In this document: piece after piece, positions 1 to 8,751 of the stretch
How the letters are laid out: each line of letters begins with the position of its first letter
How positions within the stretch are numbered: position 1 is the stretch's first letter
Source: JAYWIG01 sp043789035
GTDB lineage: Bacteria; Pseudomonadota; Gammaproteobacteria; Burkholderiales; Burkholderiaceae_E
Assembly: GCA_043789035.1 (NCBI GenBank)
Contig: JAYWIG010000201.1
Location: forward strand, 1-43,894
DNA: 43,894 nt
Direction: 5' to 3'
Notes under the pieces: model-generated
Told to the model about the DNA's origin: nothing
Database searches by the model: none
What the model saw: only the letters and a program-made list of their open reading frames with translations
Position numbers and translations under genes: made by a program

Positions 1-3000
1 GAGAACACGTAAGCAACCTCGCCTGTTTCAGGGTTTAGTTGCTCTTGAAGGCACTGACCACAAATCGCTTTCATCATGCATTGCATGGGCGAGTTGATCG
101 ATGCAATTGCAAGCGATATTTTTTTTAAAGCCGCAACATGCCCTTGTTGTCTTGCAAGGGCTACCGCGGCCATCATTCGATCGGAACCGATCACGAGTAA
201 TTGTTCGATTCCAACTATTAAATCTTCGTTCACCTGAAGTGCCTCGACGATGTTGCCAGTAAACAAACGATCATTTGGACGAGTTTTGAAACCGACCAAT
301 GTTTGGTCACAGCACCAAACAACTTGGTCGGCCGCTGCTTCGATGCGCTCTGGTGTAAACACATCGCTTGGTTTTCGATAACCGGCAAAGTAGGTCACTT
401 CGCAGCCGTTTTCGCGCATGGCTTTGCCGATTGAAAATAGCACTGCGTTTCCTAAACCGCCCCCTACAAGCAATACTTTTTTGTTAGATGGGATATCAGA
501 GGGTGCGCCAGTTGGCCCCATCAGAGACACCTGTGTGCCCGCCTGCCATTTCATTGAGCGAATGGAGGAGGCCCCCATACCCAAAACAACCACGCTAATT
601 TCGCCGGTTAGAGGATTCGCACTAGCTCCTGTCATTGCCAATGGCTCGATGGCATCGTCATCGAATGATTGCAGTCTAAAAAACTGGCCCGGCTTAAACT
701 GTTCTGCAGCCGCTGGTGCGTGAAAAACTATTTCTGCGATACCGACGGCATGGTGAATCACTACTTTTACGGTCGCGGTAAAGTGACTATTGAAGTAAGC
801 TGTTAATGCCTCGAAGTTGTTGCCCGAATTTATGTGAATATGATCTAACGAGGCATCAATGATTGGCGCTGCATTTTTTGCACTCGCCATGGCCTTGACA
901 ACGCTGCCTGCATAGCTCGGATGCAGATCGCCAATTCTAGAAATCCACCGGCCATCAGGCATTTTTGCCATCTCAAAAGTATTGTCAGAATGGCTTTTTG
1001 ACGAAAAAATACTTGGTTCTTCTTCACGGATAACTTCGTTAGGCTGTGTTCCAACCGCAAACAATATACATTTCGCAGGTAAAGCGAAAACTTCCGAGTT
1101 TGGTTCTGTTCCCTTGACCATCAAACCGGCTACCGCTTTAAATTCATCTAGCGAATAGCCCACAGGGTTAATTCGTTCTTCGATTTTGATACCTTCGCTT
1201 AAGGCCTTTTCGAGTTCTTCGCGATTTAACTGAAAAGCAGGGCTTTGCGTTAGATCTTTTCGATAGATTAACGTTGCGCCACCTAGTTCGTTAAGAAACG
1301 CCGAGCAGGCTGCGGCTTGATCGGGTGCTGCTAGATGAACGAATTGCGAAAGCGTGTCTGCATGCAAGACGAACTCATCATGAATAACCCTATCTTGGGC
1401 ATTCAAAGACCGCGTAAATCCGGTTTTTGCCAAGGCTGTCAGGTTTTCGTATCGCTGAGCGTATCGTTTTACTTGAACTGGGTAGTAAGCAAGGGCTTCA
1501 GTTGCTGCATCAACACCAGTTAAGCCGCCGCCAATCACCACAATCGGCATACGAATTTGGAGGTTGGTTGCTGCGTCAAGTTTTCTTGCGCCTGCTGTAT
1601 GAAGAGCCATTAAAAAGTCGCTCGCGGTTTTCACACCCACCGGCATGGCATTCTGTATTGCTGGCAATGCAAGTTTCGGCGCCCCCGCACCTAACGCACA
1701 GGCTACATGGCTAAAGCCTAAATCGAATGCTTGTTGAACTTTTAAGCTGCTACCTAGTCGAATATCACCGTGCAAGGAAAATCGATTTCTACGCTCTAGT
1801 AACAGCCGAATAACTGTAAGGAAGTTTTTTTCCCACCGGCTGGTAATGCCGTACTCTGCGACGCCACCGAAGCCATAAGCCGGCCTTTCGCCCAAGGGCT
1901 CAAACCATTGCGAGATGTTTAAAAGAGGCTCTTTATCGGCTACTTTTGTTTTCAAGCCCGCGGGTAAGCGTTGGATTTTTAATCCGTCGATAGCGACTAC
2001 CGAGTGGCCACTTTGCAGCAAATGGTGTGCCAATGTAAAACCAGCAGGCCCCATGCCCGCGACCAAGATACTGTGTTTGCTTGGGTGTTTTGGTTTTGCA
2101 ATTCTGATATTTAAAGGGTTCCAGCGAGTAAGCAAGGAATAAATCTCGAAACCCCAGCTCAAACCCAACACTTGTCGCAGCACTTGCGTTTCTGCCATGG
2201 GTATATCAACAGGGGTTTGATGCTGAAACACGCAAGCTTGGCTGCAATCGTTGCAAATGCGATGCCCGGTAGCCGCAAGCATTGGGTTATCTCGCACGAT
2301 CATTGCTAGCGCGCCCAAGTTGTAGCCTTCTGACTGAAGGCTTAGAAACTCTGAAATTTTTTCATGTAGCGGACAGCCATGATGTTTAGCATCAAGCCCG
2401 CTACTGCAGCTATCGGTTTTTGTTTTGTGACACTTTAAGCAATAGTCTGCTTGATCTCTCGCTTTTAAATCGGCGTGAATGCCTTCTAACGCGGGTTCTG
2501 TGAGATCGAAACCTTGCCGAGGTTTTGCTTTAATGGCTTTGATTTGGAAAACCTTGCGGCCATTGCTAGGTGAGGTTTGCTGCAAGCCACCTAACCAATG
2601 CTCGGTCGAATGATCATCAGGTAGTGTGAACAGCACGCTCTGGCTGTATCTTGCCCGGCCTATTTCATGTTGTGCGGCCCAGGCAGCGAATTTTGCAGCG
2701 CTGTCTAAGGCGTTATGGTTTTTGGTATGTTGCCAATGCAAAACCGCGTTTCCAAAACACTCATCGGTGATAGAACCGTTCGAGTTTCGGGACGTTGTTA
2801 GCTCGGTTTCTTGGGAAACTGCTGCAAAAATCTCAGTTTCTGCGGCAATTCCGTCAAACGCTTGAATTTCCTCAGCAGGGTAGCGGAGAACACCTTTGCG
2901 TTTAACAAACTTCCACTTGAGTTTAAGTAAAGCCTCTAACTGCGCATTGGCTTCGGCACTAGGTCGCGGTAACCCAAAAAGTTCGGTTAAGAAGCTATCA

Positions 3001-3251
3001 AGCTCTTTTGCAACATCAATTAAAAAGCTGCTATCAGGATCGGTTGCGCTGAGTTCGCTCGCCGACTGCTGCTCTGTCAATCTCCGCGCTAGGACATCAT
3101 TGTTCGAGTTAAAACGAATAAAGTTGATGAACTTTGAATTTAGAACATCGAGTGCGTCTGAATCGTCATCAATTAGTTCCGCAAAGCCAATGCTGCTTGG
3201 CCCCGCAGCCACAAAGGAAGTATCGAGCGAGGGGGGAAGCTCCCTCCCCAT
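1..3251 (-). CDS. Nfn-like fused flavo-iron-sulfur oxidoreductase (GltD-like + PyrK-like), C-terminus beyond window
   Basis: An uninterrupted frame runs from an ATG at 3251 (one base after the fdxA stop) to the left edge, at least 1083 codons; I read the whole frame and found no stop. Residues 1-265 match nothing I recognise. From about 271 there is a GltD/NfnB-type Fe-S domain (CLKC, then a spaced Cys, then GCP, then CNDCSQAC near 332), a first dinucleotide fold (GMGPAG, about 397), a second one (GGGLTG, about 570) and the GltD-like end (GDLHPSYAG). From about 820 a PyrK/ferredoxin-NADP reductase-like half follows (PGQFFRLQ about 850, VGGGLGNA about 925) ending in a Cys cluster QCMMKAICGQC near 1063. 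This order equals NfnB plus NfnA in one chain. Known: Nfn couples NADPH, NAD and ferredoxin. Inferred: it exchanges electrons with the adjacent ferredoxin, possibly for the divergent 6-hydroxynicotinate reductase. Whether it bifurcates is unknown. Confidence 0.85.
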   Translation of the reverse strand, partial: MGRELPPSLDTSFVAAGPSSIGFAELIDDDSDALDVLNSKFINFIRFNSNNDVLARRLTEQQSASELSATDPDSSFLIDVAKELDSFLTELFGLPRPSAEANAQLEALLKLKWKFVKRKGVLRYPAEEIQAFDGIAAETEIFAAVSQETELTTSRNSNGSITDECFGNAVLHWQHTKNHNALDSAAKFAAWAAQHEIGRARYSQSVLFTLPDDHSTEHWLGGLQQTSPSNGRKVFQIKAIKAKPRQGFDLTEPALEGIHADLKARDQADYCLKCHKTKTDSCSSGLDAKHHGCPLHEKISEFLSLQSEGYNLGALAMIVRDNPMLAATGHRICNDCSQACVFQHQTPVDIPMAETQVLRQVLGLSWGFEIYSLLTRWNPLNIRIAKPKHPSKHSILVAGMGPAGFTLAHHLLQSGHSVVAIDGLKIQRLPAGLKTKVADKEPLLNISQWFEPLGERPAYGFGGVAEYGITSRWEKNFLTVIRLLLERRNRFSLHGDIRLGSSLKVQQAFDLGFSHVACALGAGAPKLALPAIQNAMPVGVKTASDFLMALHTAGARKLDAATNLQIRMPIVVIGGGLTGVDAATEALAYYPVQVKRYAQRYENLTALAKTGFTRSLNAQDRVIHDEFVLHADTLSQFVHLAAPDQAAACSAFLNELGGATLIYRKDLTQSPAFQLNREELEKALSEGIKIEERINPVGYSLDEFKAVAGLMVKGTEPNSEVFALPAKCILFAVGTQPNEVIREEEPSIFSSKSHSDNTFEMAKMPDGRWISRIGDLHPSYAGSVVKAMASAKNAAPIIDASLDHIHINSGNNFEALTAYFNSHFTATVKVVIHHAVGIAEIVFHAPAAAEQFKPGQFFRLQSFDDDAIEPLAMTGASANPLTGEISVVVLGMGASSIRSMKWQAGTQVSLMGPTGAPSDIPSNKKVLLVGGGLGNAVLFSIGKAMRENGCEVTYFAGYRKPSDVFTPERIEAAADQVVWCCDQTLVGFKTRPNDRLFTGNIVEALQVNEDLIVGIEQLLVIGSDRMMAAVALARQQGHVAALKKISLAIASINSPMQCMMKAICGQCLQEQLNPETGEVAYVF

Positions 3252-3252
3252 T

Positions 3253-3576
3253 TCAGCGTTGTAGGTGTTCGAACTTGTTTTTAACGTCTTTCCAGTCGTC
3301 AGCATCAGGTAATGGAGCCTTTGTTCGGGTAATACTTGGCCATCCTTTTGTCAATTCGATGTTGAGTGCGATGTATTTACGCTCCTCTGGCGTTACATCT
3401 TCTTCGGCCTTGATTGCGTCAACCGGGCACTCTGGTATGCAAACCGCGCAATCAATGCATTCATCAGGGTCGATAACCAACATGTTGGGACCTTCGCGGA
3501 AGCAATCAACCGGGCAAACGTCCACACAATCTGTAAATTTACATTTAATGCATGATTCTGTAACTACGTGCGTCAT
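3253..3576 (-). CDS. fdxA: 7Fe ferredoxin FdxA
   Basis: A 107-aa protein with the FdxA/Azotobacter ferredoxin I pattern: Cys at 9, 12, 17, 21 and 25 in the first half and CIDCAVCIPECP (Cys 40, 43, 46, 50) in the second, consistent with one [3Fe-4S] and one [4Fe-4S] cluster, plus the usual acidic C-terminal extension. It is a soluble one-electron carrier. It starts at an ATG with AGGG a few bases upstream and is followed after one base by the large oxidoreductase, so the two are almost certainly co-transcribed. It is divergent from the molybdenum hydroxylase operon, which suggests the pair supplies or drains electrons for that pathway. FdxA proteins are also found in housekeeping contexts, so the partner is an inference. 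Confidence 0.93.
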   Translation of the reverse strand: MTHVVTESCIKCKFTDCVDVCPVDCFREGPNMLVIDPDECIDCAVCIPECPVDAIKAEEDVTPEERKYIALNIELTKGWPSITRTKAPLPDADDWKDVKNKFEHLQR

Positions 3577-3675
3577 TAAGGATCCCTATGATGAGTCATA
3601 TTTATGTGCAGTCATTTTACCCGCTCCCTTTTAATTGGTAGTCTTAGTACCTTCCACCTCAAAATAGCTTTTCTA

Positions 3676-4566
3676 ATGCAAACCGTGGCCCCGAAGTACG
3701 AACGTCCAACCTCGCTGCTTTCTGCGCTCTCCCTGTTGAAACAGGGGTTTTTGCCGATTGCCGGCGGTACGGACTATTACCCAGGCAAAGTTGGCAAGCC
3801 TTTGGTCGATAATTTGCTTGATTTAAGTGCCATTGCCGATTTCGATGTTGTGGGCAATCCGATTGGGTTTGGGCAATCGCTCTCTGCACTCACTACTTGG
3901 AGGCAATGCCAATTAGACTTTCACTCGGGAAAGCTGCCTGTTTGGTGCGCGGCTCTGGCCCAATCTGCAAAAGATGTAGGTGGGTGGCAAGTGCAGAACC
4001 GGGGCACATTAGGAGGAAACCTCTGTAATGCCTCGCCTGCCGCTGACGGTGTTGTGGCCTTGTTAGCCCTAGGAGGACAAGTGCTGTTGGTAAAAAAAGC
4101 ATCGGATAGTGCTGATGAGGCATTTAAAGCTCGCTCTTTACACATTGCCGATTTTGTACTCGGCAATCGGCTGACCGCTAAACAGCCAGATGAGCTTTTG
4201 ACGCAGATTTATTTACCTGATCATAGCGCTAACGCTCGCTCAGTATTTTTGAAACTAGGCCATCGTAAGTACCTAGTTATTTCTATTGTGATGGTGGGCC
4301 TGCTTTTGGATTTTGACCTGGATGGCCATGTCGTGACCTGCCGTATCGCAATAGGTTCTTGCACTAAAGCTGCTTTACGAGTTACTGCGTTAGAGAATCA
4401 GGTTATTGGGTACCACCGAAGAGAGGTAATGAAAATCGTGACGACAAGTATCGCCGAGATTGTTTCGGCGATTCAGCCTATTGATGACGTCAGGGGCACT
4501 TCTCAATATCGTAAAAGTGCGGCACAAGAATTAGTGCTGCGGGCTTTTGCCGAGGTAATGCAATGA
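3676..4566 (+). CDS. Molybdenum hydroxylase FAD-binding subunit (CoxM/XdhB-FAD family)
   Basis: About 296 aa with the FAD_binding_5 signature: AGGTDYY near residue 30 and VQNRGTLGGNLCNASPAAD near residue 115, followed by the CO-dehydrogenase flavoprotein C-terminal region. The frame is open from 3604, but the ATG at 3676 places AGGTD at the family-typical position, so I use it; no clear Shine-Dalgarno precedes either start. The subunit passes electrons from the 2Fe-2S centres of the next gene product to an acceptor such as NAD or the respiratory chain. Its stop overlaps the next start by 4 nt (ATGA). Context (6-hydroxynicotinate reductase, enamidase, pncB) points to nicotinate as substrate, but xanthine or another N-heterocycle cannot be excluded from sequence. 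Confidence 0.88.
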   Translation: MQTVAPKYERPTSLLSALSLLKQGFLPIAGGTDYYPGKVGKPLVDNLLDLSAIADFDVVGNPIGFGQSLSALTTWRQCQLDFHSGKLPVWCAALAQSAKDVGGWQVQNRGTLGGNLCNASPAADGVVALLALGGQVLLVKKASDSADEAFKARSLHIADFVLGNRLTAKQPDELLTQIYLPDHSANARSVFLKLGHRKYLVISIVMVGLLLDFDLDGHVVTCRIAIGSCTKAALRVTALENQVIGYHRREVMKIVTTSIAEIVSAIQPIDDVRGTSQYRKSAAQELVLRAFAEVMQ

Positions 4567-7340
4567 GTTCAAGTCTGAAAGTGAATGGCAAAGTCATTGC
4601 GATTAAAGCCCTAGGCAACGCTCGATTATCCGAAACTTTACGCGATGAGCTTGGGTTAACTGGAACCAAAGTTGGTTGCCATGCAGGCGATTGCGGCGCA
4701 TGTACAGTACTGCTGGATGGAGAGCAAGCTTGTGCGTGTATTGTCCCCGTCGGGCAAGCGCTCGGGTGCTCAATCATGACGGTTGAGGGTCTTGCCGATG
4801 ATGAGATTGGAATCGCGTTACAGCAATCATTCATTGATGGTGGCGCTGCGCAATGTGGAATCTGTACGCCGGGAATGCTGATGGCCGCGAGAGATTTATT
4901 GGGCAAAAATTTAACTCCAATGGAGTTGGACGTTGCCGATGCGTTGGGCGGGGTACTTTGCCGTTGCACCGGATATCAGATGATTACTGCTGCGGTGCTA
5001 GAAGCGGCAAGCCGATTGCGTGGTTCACTTCCTAGAGTCGGTACGGTGCCGAGCGAGTTTCCCGTCGGCCAGCGCATCAATCGACTCGATGCTGCTGATA
5101 AGGTCTATGGCCTTGAGCTATATGGTGCCGATCAAATCCCAACTGAGTGTCTAGAGCTTAGGGTTTTACGCTCGCCCTTTGCGCATGCGAAGTTCAAGGT
5201 GAATGAAATAGCACTCGCACAGTTTATTGAAGCCACGGGTTTGCTCGTCTCAATCAGTGCTTCCGATATTGCTTTTAACGCGTTTGCGATTTTTGCTGAT
5301 ATGCGCGACCAGCCAGCAATAGCAAATGGATTGGTGCGGTTTAGGGGTGAAGCTGTGTTGGCTCTGGTGGGCGAAAAATCAGCCATCGACTCTATCGATC
5401 ACGCTGACGCATTAGCTCAGCTAGTGCAATTCGAACCTTTGCCAGAGCAATTAGAGATGCTTGATTCTCTGACCGATGGTGCGACAGTCATTCAAGACAA
5501 GTTTATCGATAATGTGTTGTGCAGAGGGAGGGTTGCAAAAGGGTGGGCTCCGGTATCTTCGCAACCCATGACAGGAAAAAGCTTTGCTGCAAGCATGACA
5601 ACTCAGCATGTGGAGCACGCTTATATTGAGCCTGAAGCAGGGTATGCCGAGTGGGATGAAAAAGAAGGTTTACTCACAGTATTTGCTTGCACCCAAACCC
5701 CTTATATGGACAGGGACGAGCTTGCCAATATGTTCGCGCTCAAACCTACACAAGTGCGTATTATTCCGTCGGCAGTCGGAGGTGGCTTTGGCGGCAAACT
5801 CGATCTCTCCTTGCAGCCGATTATTGCGGCTGCAGCGATTAAAACCGGTCGGCCTGTGCGCTGCGTTTTTCATAGGCCAGAGTCAATGGTATCGTCCACG
5901 AAACGTCATCCTTCGCGCATGCATGCTCAGTTAACCCTTGATGCAAGCGGCGATATCTCAAGCTATGAGTTCGATGGTGATTTCAATACCGGGCCTTACG
6001 CTTCTTGGGGGCCAACAGTCGCCAATCGAGTGCCCATTCACGCATGTGGCCCTTATCGGGTGCCGCACCTGTTGGCACAAACTAGAGCAGTATTAACTAA
6101 TAATTCGGTGGGTGGGGCATTTCGAGGTTTTGGCGTGCCACAGTCAACCTTGATGAATGAACGATTAATGGACGAGGCTGCTTTTTCGATAGGCAAAGAT
6201 GCATTGGATTTTCGTTTCGAGCAAGCCATTCGAGGAGGCGATACCACCGCTACTGGCCAGGTGCTAAGTGCCAGTGTTGGTTTGCAACCTTGCTTGGCGG
6301 CGCTCAAGCCAGCTTGGGTTGCTGCAAAGGCGAGTGTTGAGGCGTTCAATGCGAAGGCGTTGGCTAGCGAAAGTGCGTTGCGTCGTGGGGTTGGCGTAGC
6401 GAGTATGTGGTACGGCATAGGTAATACCGTGATCGCTAACCCATCGTCGATGCGGGTCGGGTTAAAGCCTACGGGCAGAGTCATGCTGTACAACGGTGCT
6501 GTTGATATTGGGCAGGGTACTTACACCATCATGCCGCAAATTTGTTCACAAAGCTTAGGCCTTAATCTTAAGCACTTTGATCAGATTCGGGCCGATACCT
6601 ATCTCACATTAGACGCCGGTAAAAGCTCGGCATCGCGCCAAACATTTGTGTCTGGCAATGCGGCGCGGTTGGCGGGTATCGCCTTGCGTGAAAAGCTTCT
6701 GGGCTTGTTGGGTGTGACTAATGCGACTGCTATTTTATCCATAGATGAATGTCAATTGAGCGCTGACGGCAAAAGCATAGATTTAACGTCAATGCCCTTA
6801 GATAACCACGGCGATGTAGCTTTCGGTGAAGGCTATTTCAACCCGCCCACCGTGCCCCTCGACGCTGATGGCCAGGGTGTACCTTATGCAACTTATGGTT
6901 TTGCTGCACAGTTTGCCGAACTTGAAGTTGATATCAAACTTGGCATAGTAAAGCTCTTGGCAATACACGCCGCCCATGACATAGGTAAAGCCATCAACCC
7001 AACGCAAGTAGAGGGTCAAATCCACGGCGGTATTGCGCAGGGAATTGGCTTGGCTTTAATGGAGGATTATCACGCTGGCAAGACCGATAATCTGCATGAC
7101 TATTTAATACCTACGATTGGCGATATTCCGCCGATTACCTGCCACTTGATCGAAGATCAGGAACCTCTGGGCCCTTATGGCGCAAAGGGCGTTGGTGAAC
7201 CAGCGCTGGTCGCCACTGCCCCAGCTATTTTGAATGCCATCGCCTTTGCCACTGGAGTTCGGATGGATTGCGTGCCTGTGACACCTGATCGATTGTTCGC
7301 TGCGATTGAGGGGCTAAAGAATCGAGGCAAAGCTGCATGA
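4563..7340 (+). CDS. Molybdenum hydroxylase, fused 2Fe-2S and molybdopterin subunit (nicotinate dehydrogenase-like)
   Basis: 925 aa. Residues 1-150 form the small subunit with a plant-type 2Fe-2S (Cys 39, 44, 47, then 57/59) and an all-helical 2Fe-2S domain (Cys 98, 101, 133, 135; QCGICTPGM and CRCTGY). After a short linker come the xanthine dehydrogenase-family Mo-binding domains: GGGFGGK near 405, RGFGVPQ near 519, and a C-terminal GVGEPAL near 875 carrying the conserved catalytic Glu. This 2Fe-2S+Mo architecture is that of the Desulfovibrio gigas aldehyde oxidoreductase, but here a separate FAD subunit lies upstream. The predicted reaction is water-derived hydroxylation of an N-heterocycle, nicotinate to 6-hydroxynicotinate by context. 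It overlaps both neighbours by 4 nt, implying translational coupling. No Moco-insertion or XdhC-type maturation gene is present in the window. Confidence 0.9.
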   Translation: MSSSLKVNGKVIAIKALGNARLSETLRDELGLTGTKVGCHAGDCGACTVLLDGEQACACIVPVGQALGCSIMTVEGLADDEIGIALQQSFIDGGAAQCGICTPGMLMAARDLLGKNLTPMELDVADALGGVLCRCTGYQMITAAVLEAASRLRGSLPRVGTVPSEFPVGQRINRLDAADKVYGLELYGADQIPTECLELRVLRSPFAHAKFKVNEIALAQFIEATGLLVSISASDIAFNAFAIFADMRDQPAIANGLVRFRGEAVLALVGEKSAIDSIDHADALAQLVQFEPLPEQLEMLDSLTDGATVIQDKFIDNVLCRGRVAKGWAPVSSQPMTGKSFAASMTTQHVEHAYIEPEAGYAEWDEKEGLLTVFACTQTPYMDRDELANMFALKPTQVRIIPSAVGGGFGGKLDLSLQPIIAAAAIKTGRPVRCVFHRPESMVSSTKRHPSRMHAQLTLDASGDISSYEFDGDFNTGPYASWGPTVANRVPIHACGPYRVPHLLAQTRAVLTNNSVGGAFRGFGVPQSTLMNERLMDEAAFSIGKDALDFRFEQAIRGGDTTATGQVLSASVGLQPCLAALKPAWVAAKASVEAFNAKALASESALRRGVGVASMWYGIGNTVIANPSSMRVGLKPTGRVMLYNGAVDIGQGTYTIMPQICSQSLGLNLKHFDQIRADTYLTLDAGKSSASRQTFVSGNAARLAGIALREKLLGLLGVTNATAILSIDECQLSADGKSIDLTSMPLDNHGDVAFGEGYFNPPTVPLDADGQGVPYATYGFAAQFAELEVDIKLGIVKLLAIHAAHDIGKAINPTQVEGQIHGGIAQGIGLALMEDYHAGKTDNLHDYLIPTIGDIPPITCHLIEDQEPLGPYGAKGVGEPALVATAPAILNAIAFATGVRMDCVPVTPDRLFAAIEGLKNRGKAA

Positions 7341-8743
7341 GCAAAATTGAATGCAATGCCTGCCCGGTGTTGTGCCAAATTACCGAAGGACGCAGTGGCG
7401 CTTGCGACCGTTATGCAAACTTGGAAGGGGTATTGACGCGAGTTGATCCTATTGTTCTGATGCAGCGCGATATTGAAAGTAGCGATAAGGACGAAATGTT
7501 TGTTACAGGCGTTGGTTCTGGTACAACTTACCCCGACTACAAGCCCGCACCATTTATTGTTTCTAGTCAATTTGAGGGTGTAGATACGGTGACTGTGGTG
7601 ACGGAAGGTATTTTTAGTTATTGCAGCTTTCGAGTGAAGATCGATACTGATCGGTGGTTAGGGGCAGAGCGGGCAATTGTCACCCATAAAGGTGAAGCGG
7701 TTGGCCATGTCACAACCCACGAATATGGTTCGCAATTTCTGTCTATCGGAGGTGTGCATCATTTGACCGGCGGCAGCAAAAAAGAAGGCCGTTTAACTTG
7801 CGACGTGATGATGGCGCTTGGTAATAAACAGGCAGTCACACTCCATATCGAGGGCGGTGCAGAACTGGTGGTTCAAGCCAACAAAGCACCGATTGTGAAT
7901 GGTATTGAAGAATCCAGAATGCGGGTTGGCTGTGGATCGGCCACTATTGGTATTTTTGCGCAACAATGGTTGGGCCATGTTGATGAGGTGGTGGTGGTTG
8001 ATGACCATATCACCGGTGTTTTGAGCGAGCATCAAGCAGGGCAATGCCTGAATATGCCTGTTAGTGGCCTGAGATTGAAGGGGCGGCGCTCTACACCGGG
8101 CAGGTACTTCCAAGTAGCAAACCCCGGCAATGGTTGGGGCGGTACCGATATCAAAGACCCTTTAACTATTATCGAAAGCTGGGATGCCAAGCATGCAAAG
8201 GCCGGCATGCGCCTTTTGATGGTGTCAACCACTGGCGATCATTCTGCTTACTTTGTGCTTGATGAGAACTTGGTACCGCAGCCATCTCCGATGCCTGCAG
8301 CGGTGCTCAAAGTTGTTGAGCGAATTGGCGAGAATTGTGAACCGTCGTTATGCACTGTGCTGTATGTAGGTGGTGCTGGTGGCAGCTTGCGAGCGGGCGT
8401 CACCGATAACCCTATTGCGTTGACTCAGCGCATTAAAGATAAGCTAGTTCGAGTGACTTGCGGCGGTGCCCCAGCTTATGTATGGCCGGGTGGTGGCATC
8501 ACGGTGATGGTTGACGTATCCCTAATGCCAGATAACAGTTTCGGTTCAGTGCCCACGCCAGCAATAGTCTCGCCTATCGAGTTTACGATGAAGCGCGAAG
8601 ACTATCTCGCACTTGGCGGCCATGCCGATAGTATTCGTTCGATAGCTGATGCGATCGAACAAGCGCAGTACGGAATAAAACCGCAAATTCAACCGTGGAA
8701 TCCGCTCAATACTTGGCCTCGGTTTCCGATTTCAGACGCATAA
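7337..8743 (+). CDS. hnr: 6-hydroxynicotinate reductase-like iron-sulfur flavoprotein
   Basis: 468 aa. The N-terminus has Cys at 6, 9, 13 and 23 (C-x2-C-x3-C-x9-C), a probable [4Fe-4S] site, followed by Gly-rich segments I recognise from proteins named 6-hydroxynicotinate reductase. In Eubacterium barkeri this enzyme reduces 6-hydroxynicotinate to 1,4,5,6-tetrahydro-6-oxonicotinate, uses low-potential electrons and carries covalent flavin plus one 2Fe-2S and two 4Fe-4S centres. Only one obvious four-Cys motif is visible here, so additional clusters may be missing or supplied by the separate FdxA. No canonical D-x-x-(S/T)-G-A-T flavinylation motif was evident. It lies between the hydroxylase and an ApbE-like gene and overlaps the upstream gene by 4 nt. 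Substrate assignment rests on family naming and context. Confidence 0.78.
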   Translation: MSKIECNACPVLCQITEGRSGACDRYANLEGVLTRVDPIVLMQRDIESSDKDEMFVTGVGSGTTYPDYKPAPFIVSSQFEGVDTVTVVTEGIFSYCSFRVKIDTDRWLGAERAIVTHKGEAVGHVTTHEYGSQFLSIGGVHHLTGGSKKEGRLTCDVMMALGNKQAVTLHIEGGAELVVQANKAPIVNGIEESRMRVGCGSATIGIFAQQWLGHVDEVVVVDDHITGVLSEHQAGQCLNMPVSGLRLKGRRSTPGRYFQVANPGNGWGGTDIKDPLTIIESWDAKHAKAGMRLLMVSTTGDHSAYFVLDENLVPQPSPMPAAVLKVVERIGENCEPSLCTVLYVGGAGGSLRAGVTDNPIALTQRIKDKLVRVTCGGAPAYVWPGGGITVMVDVSLMPDNSFGSVPTPAIVSPIEFTMKREDYLALGGHADSIRSIADAIEQAQYGIKPQIQPWNPLNTWPRFPISDA

Positions 8744-8751
8744 AGACGAGC

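Noticed and set aside
845..1060. Short leftward frame inside the large oxidoreductase
   Set aside because: It is out of frame with the continuous frame that carries clear flavoprotein motifs across the same bases.
3587..3625. ATGAGTCAT palindrome and repeated agtcat in the fdxA/hydroxylase intergenic region as an operator
   Set aside because: Short and partly overlapping the fdxA leader; no second line of support.
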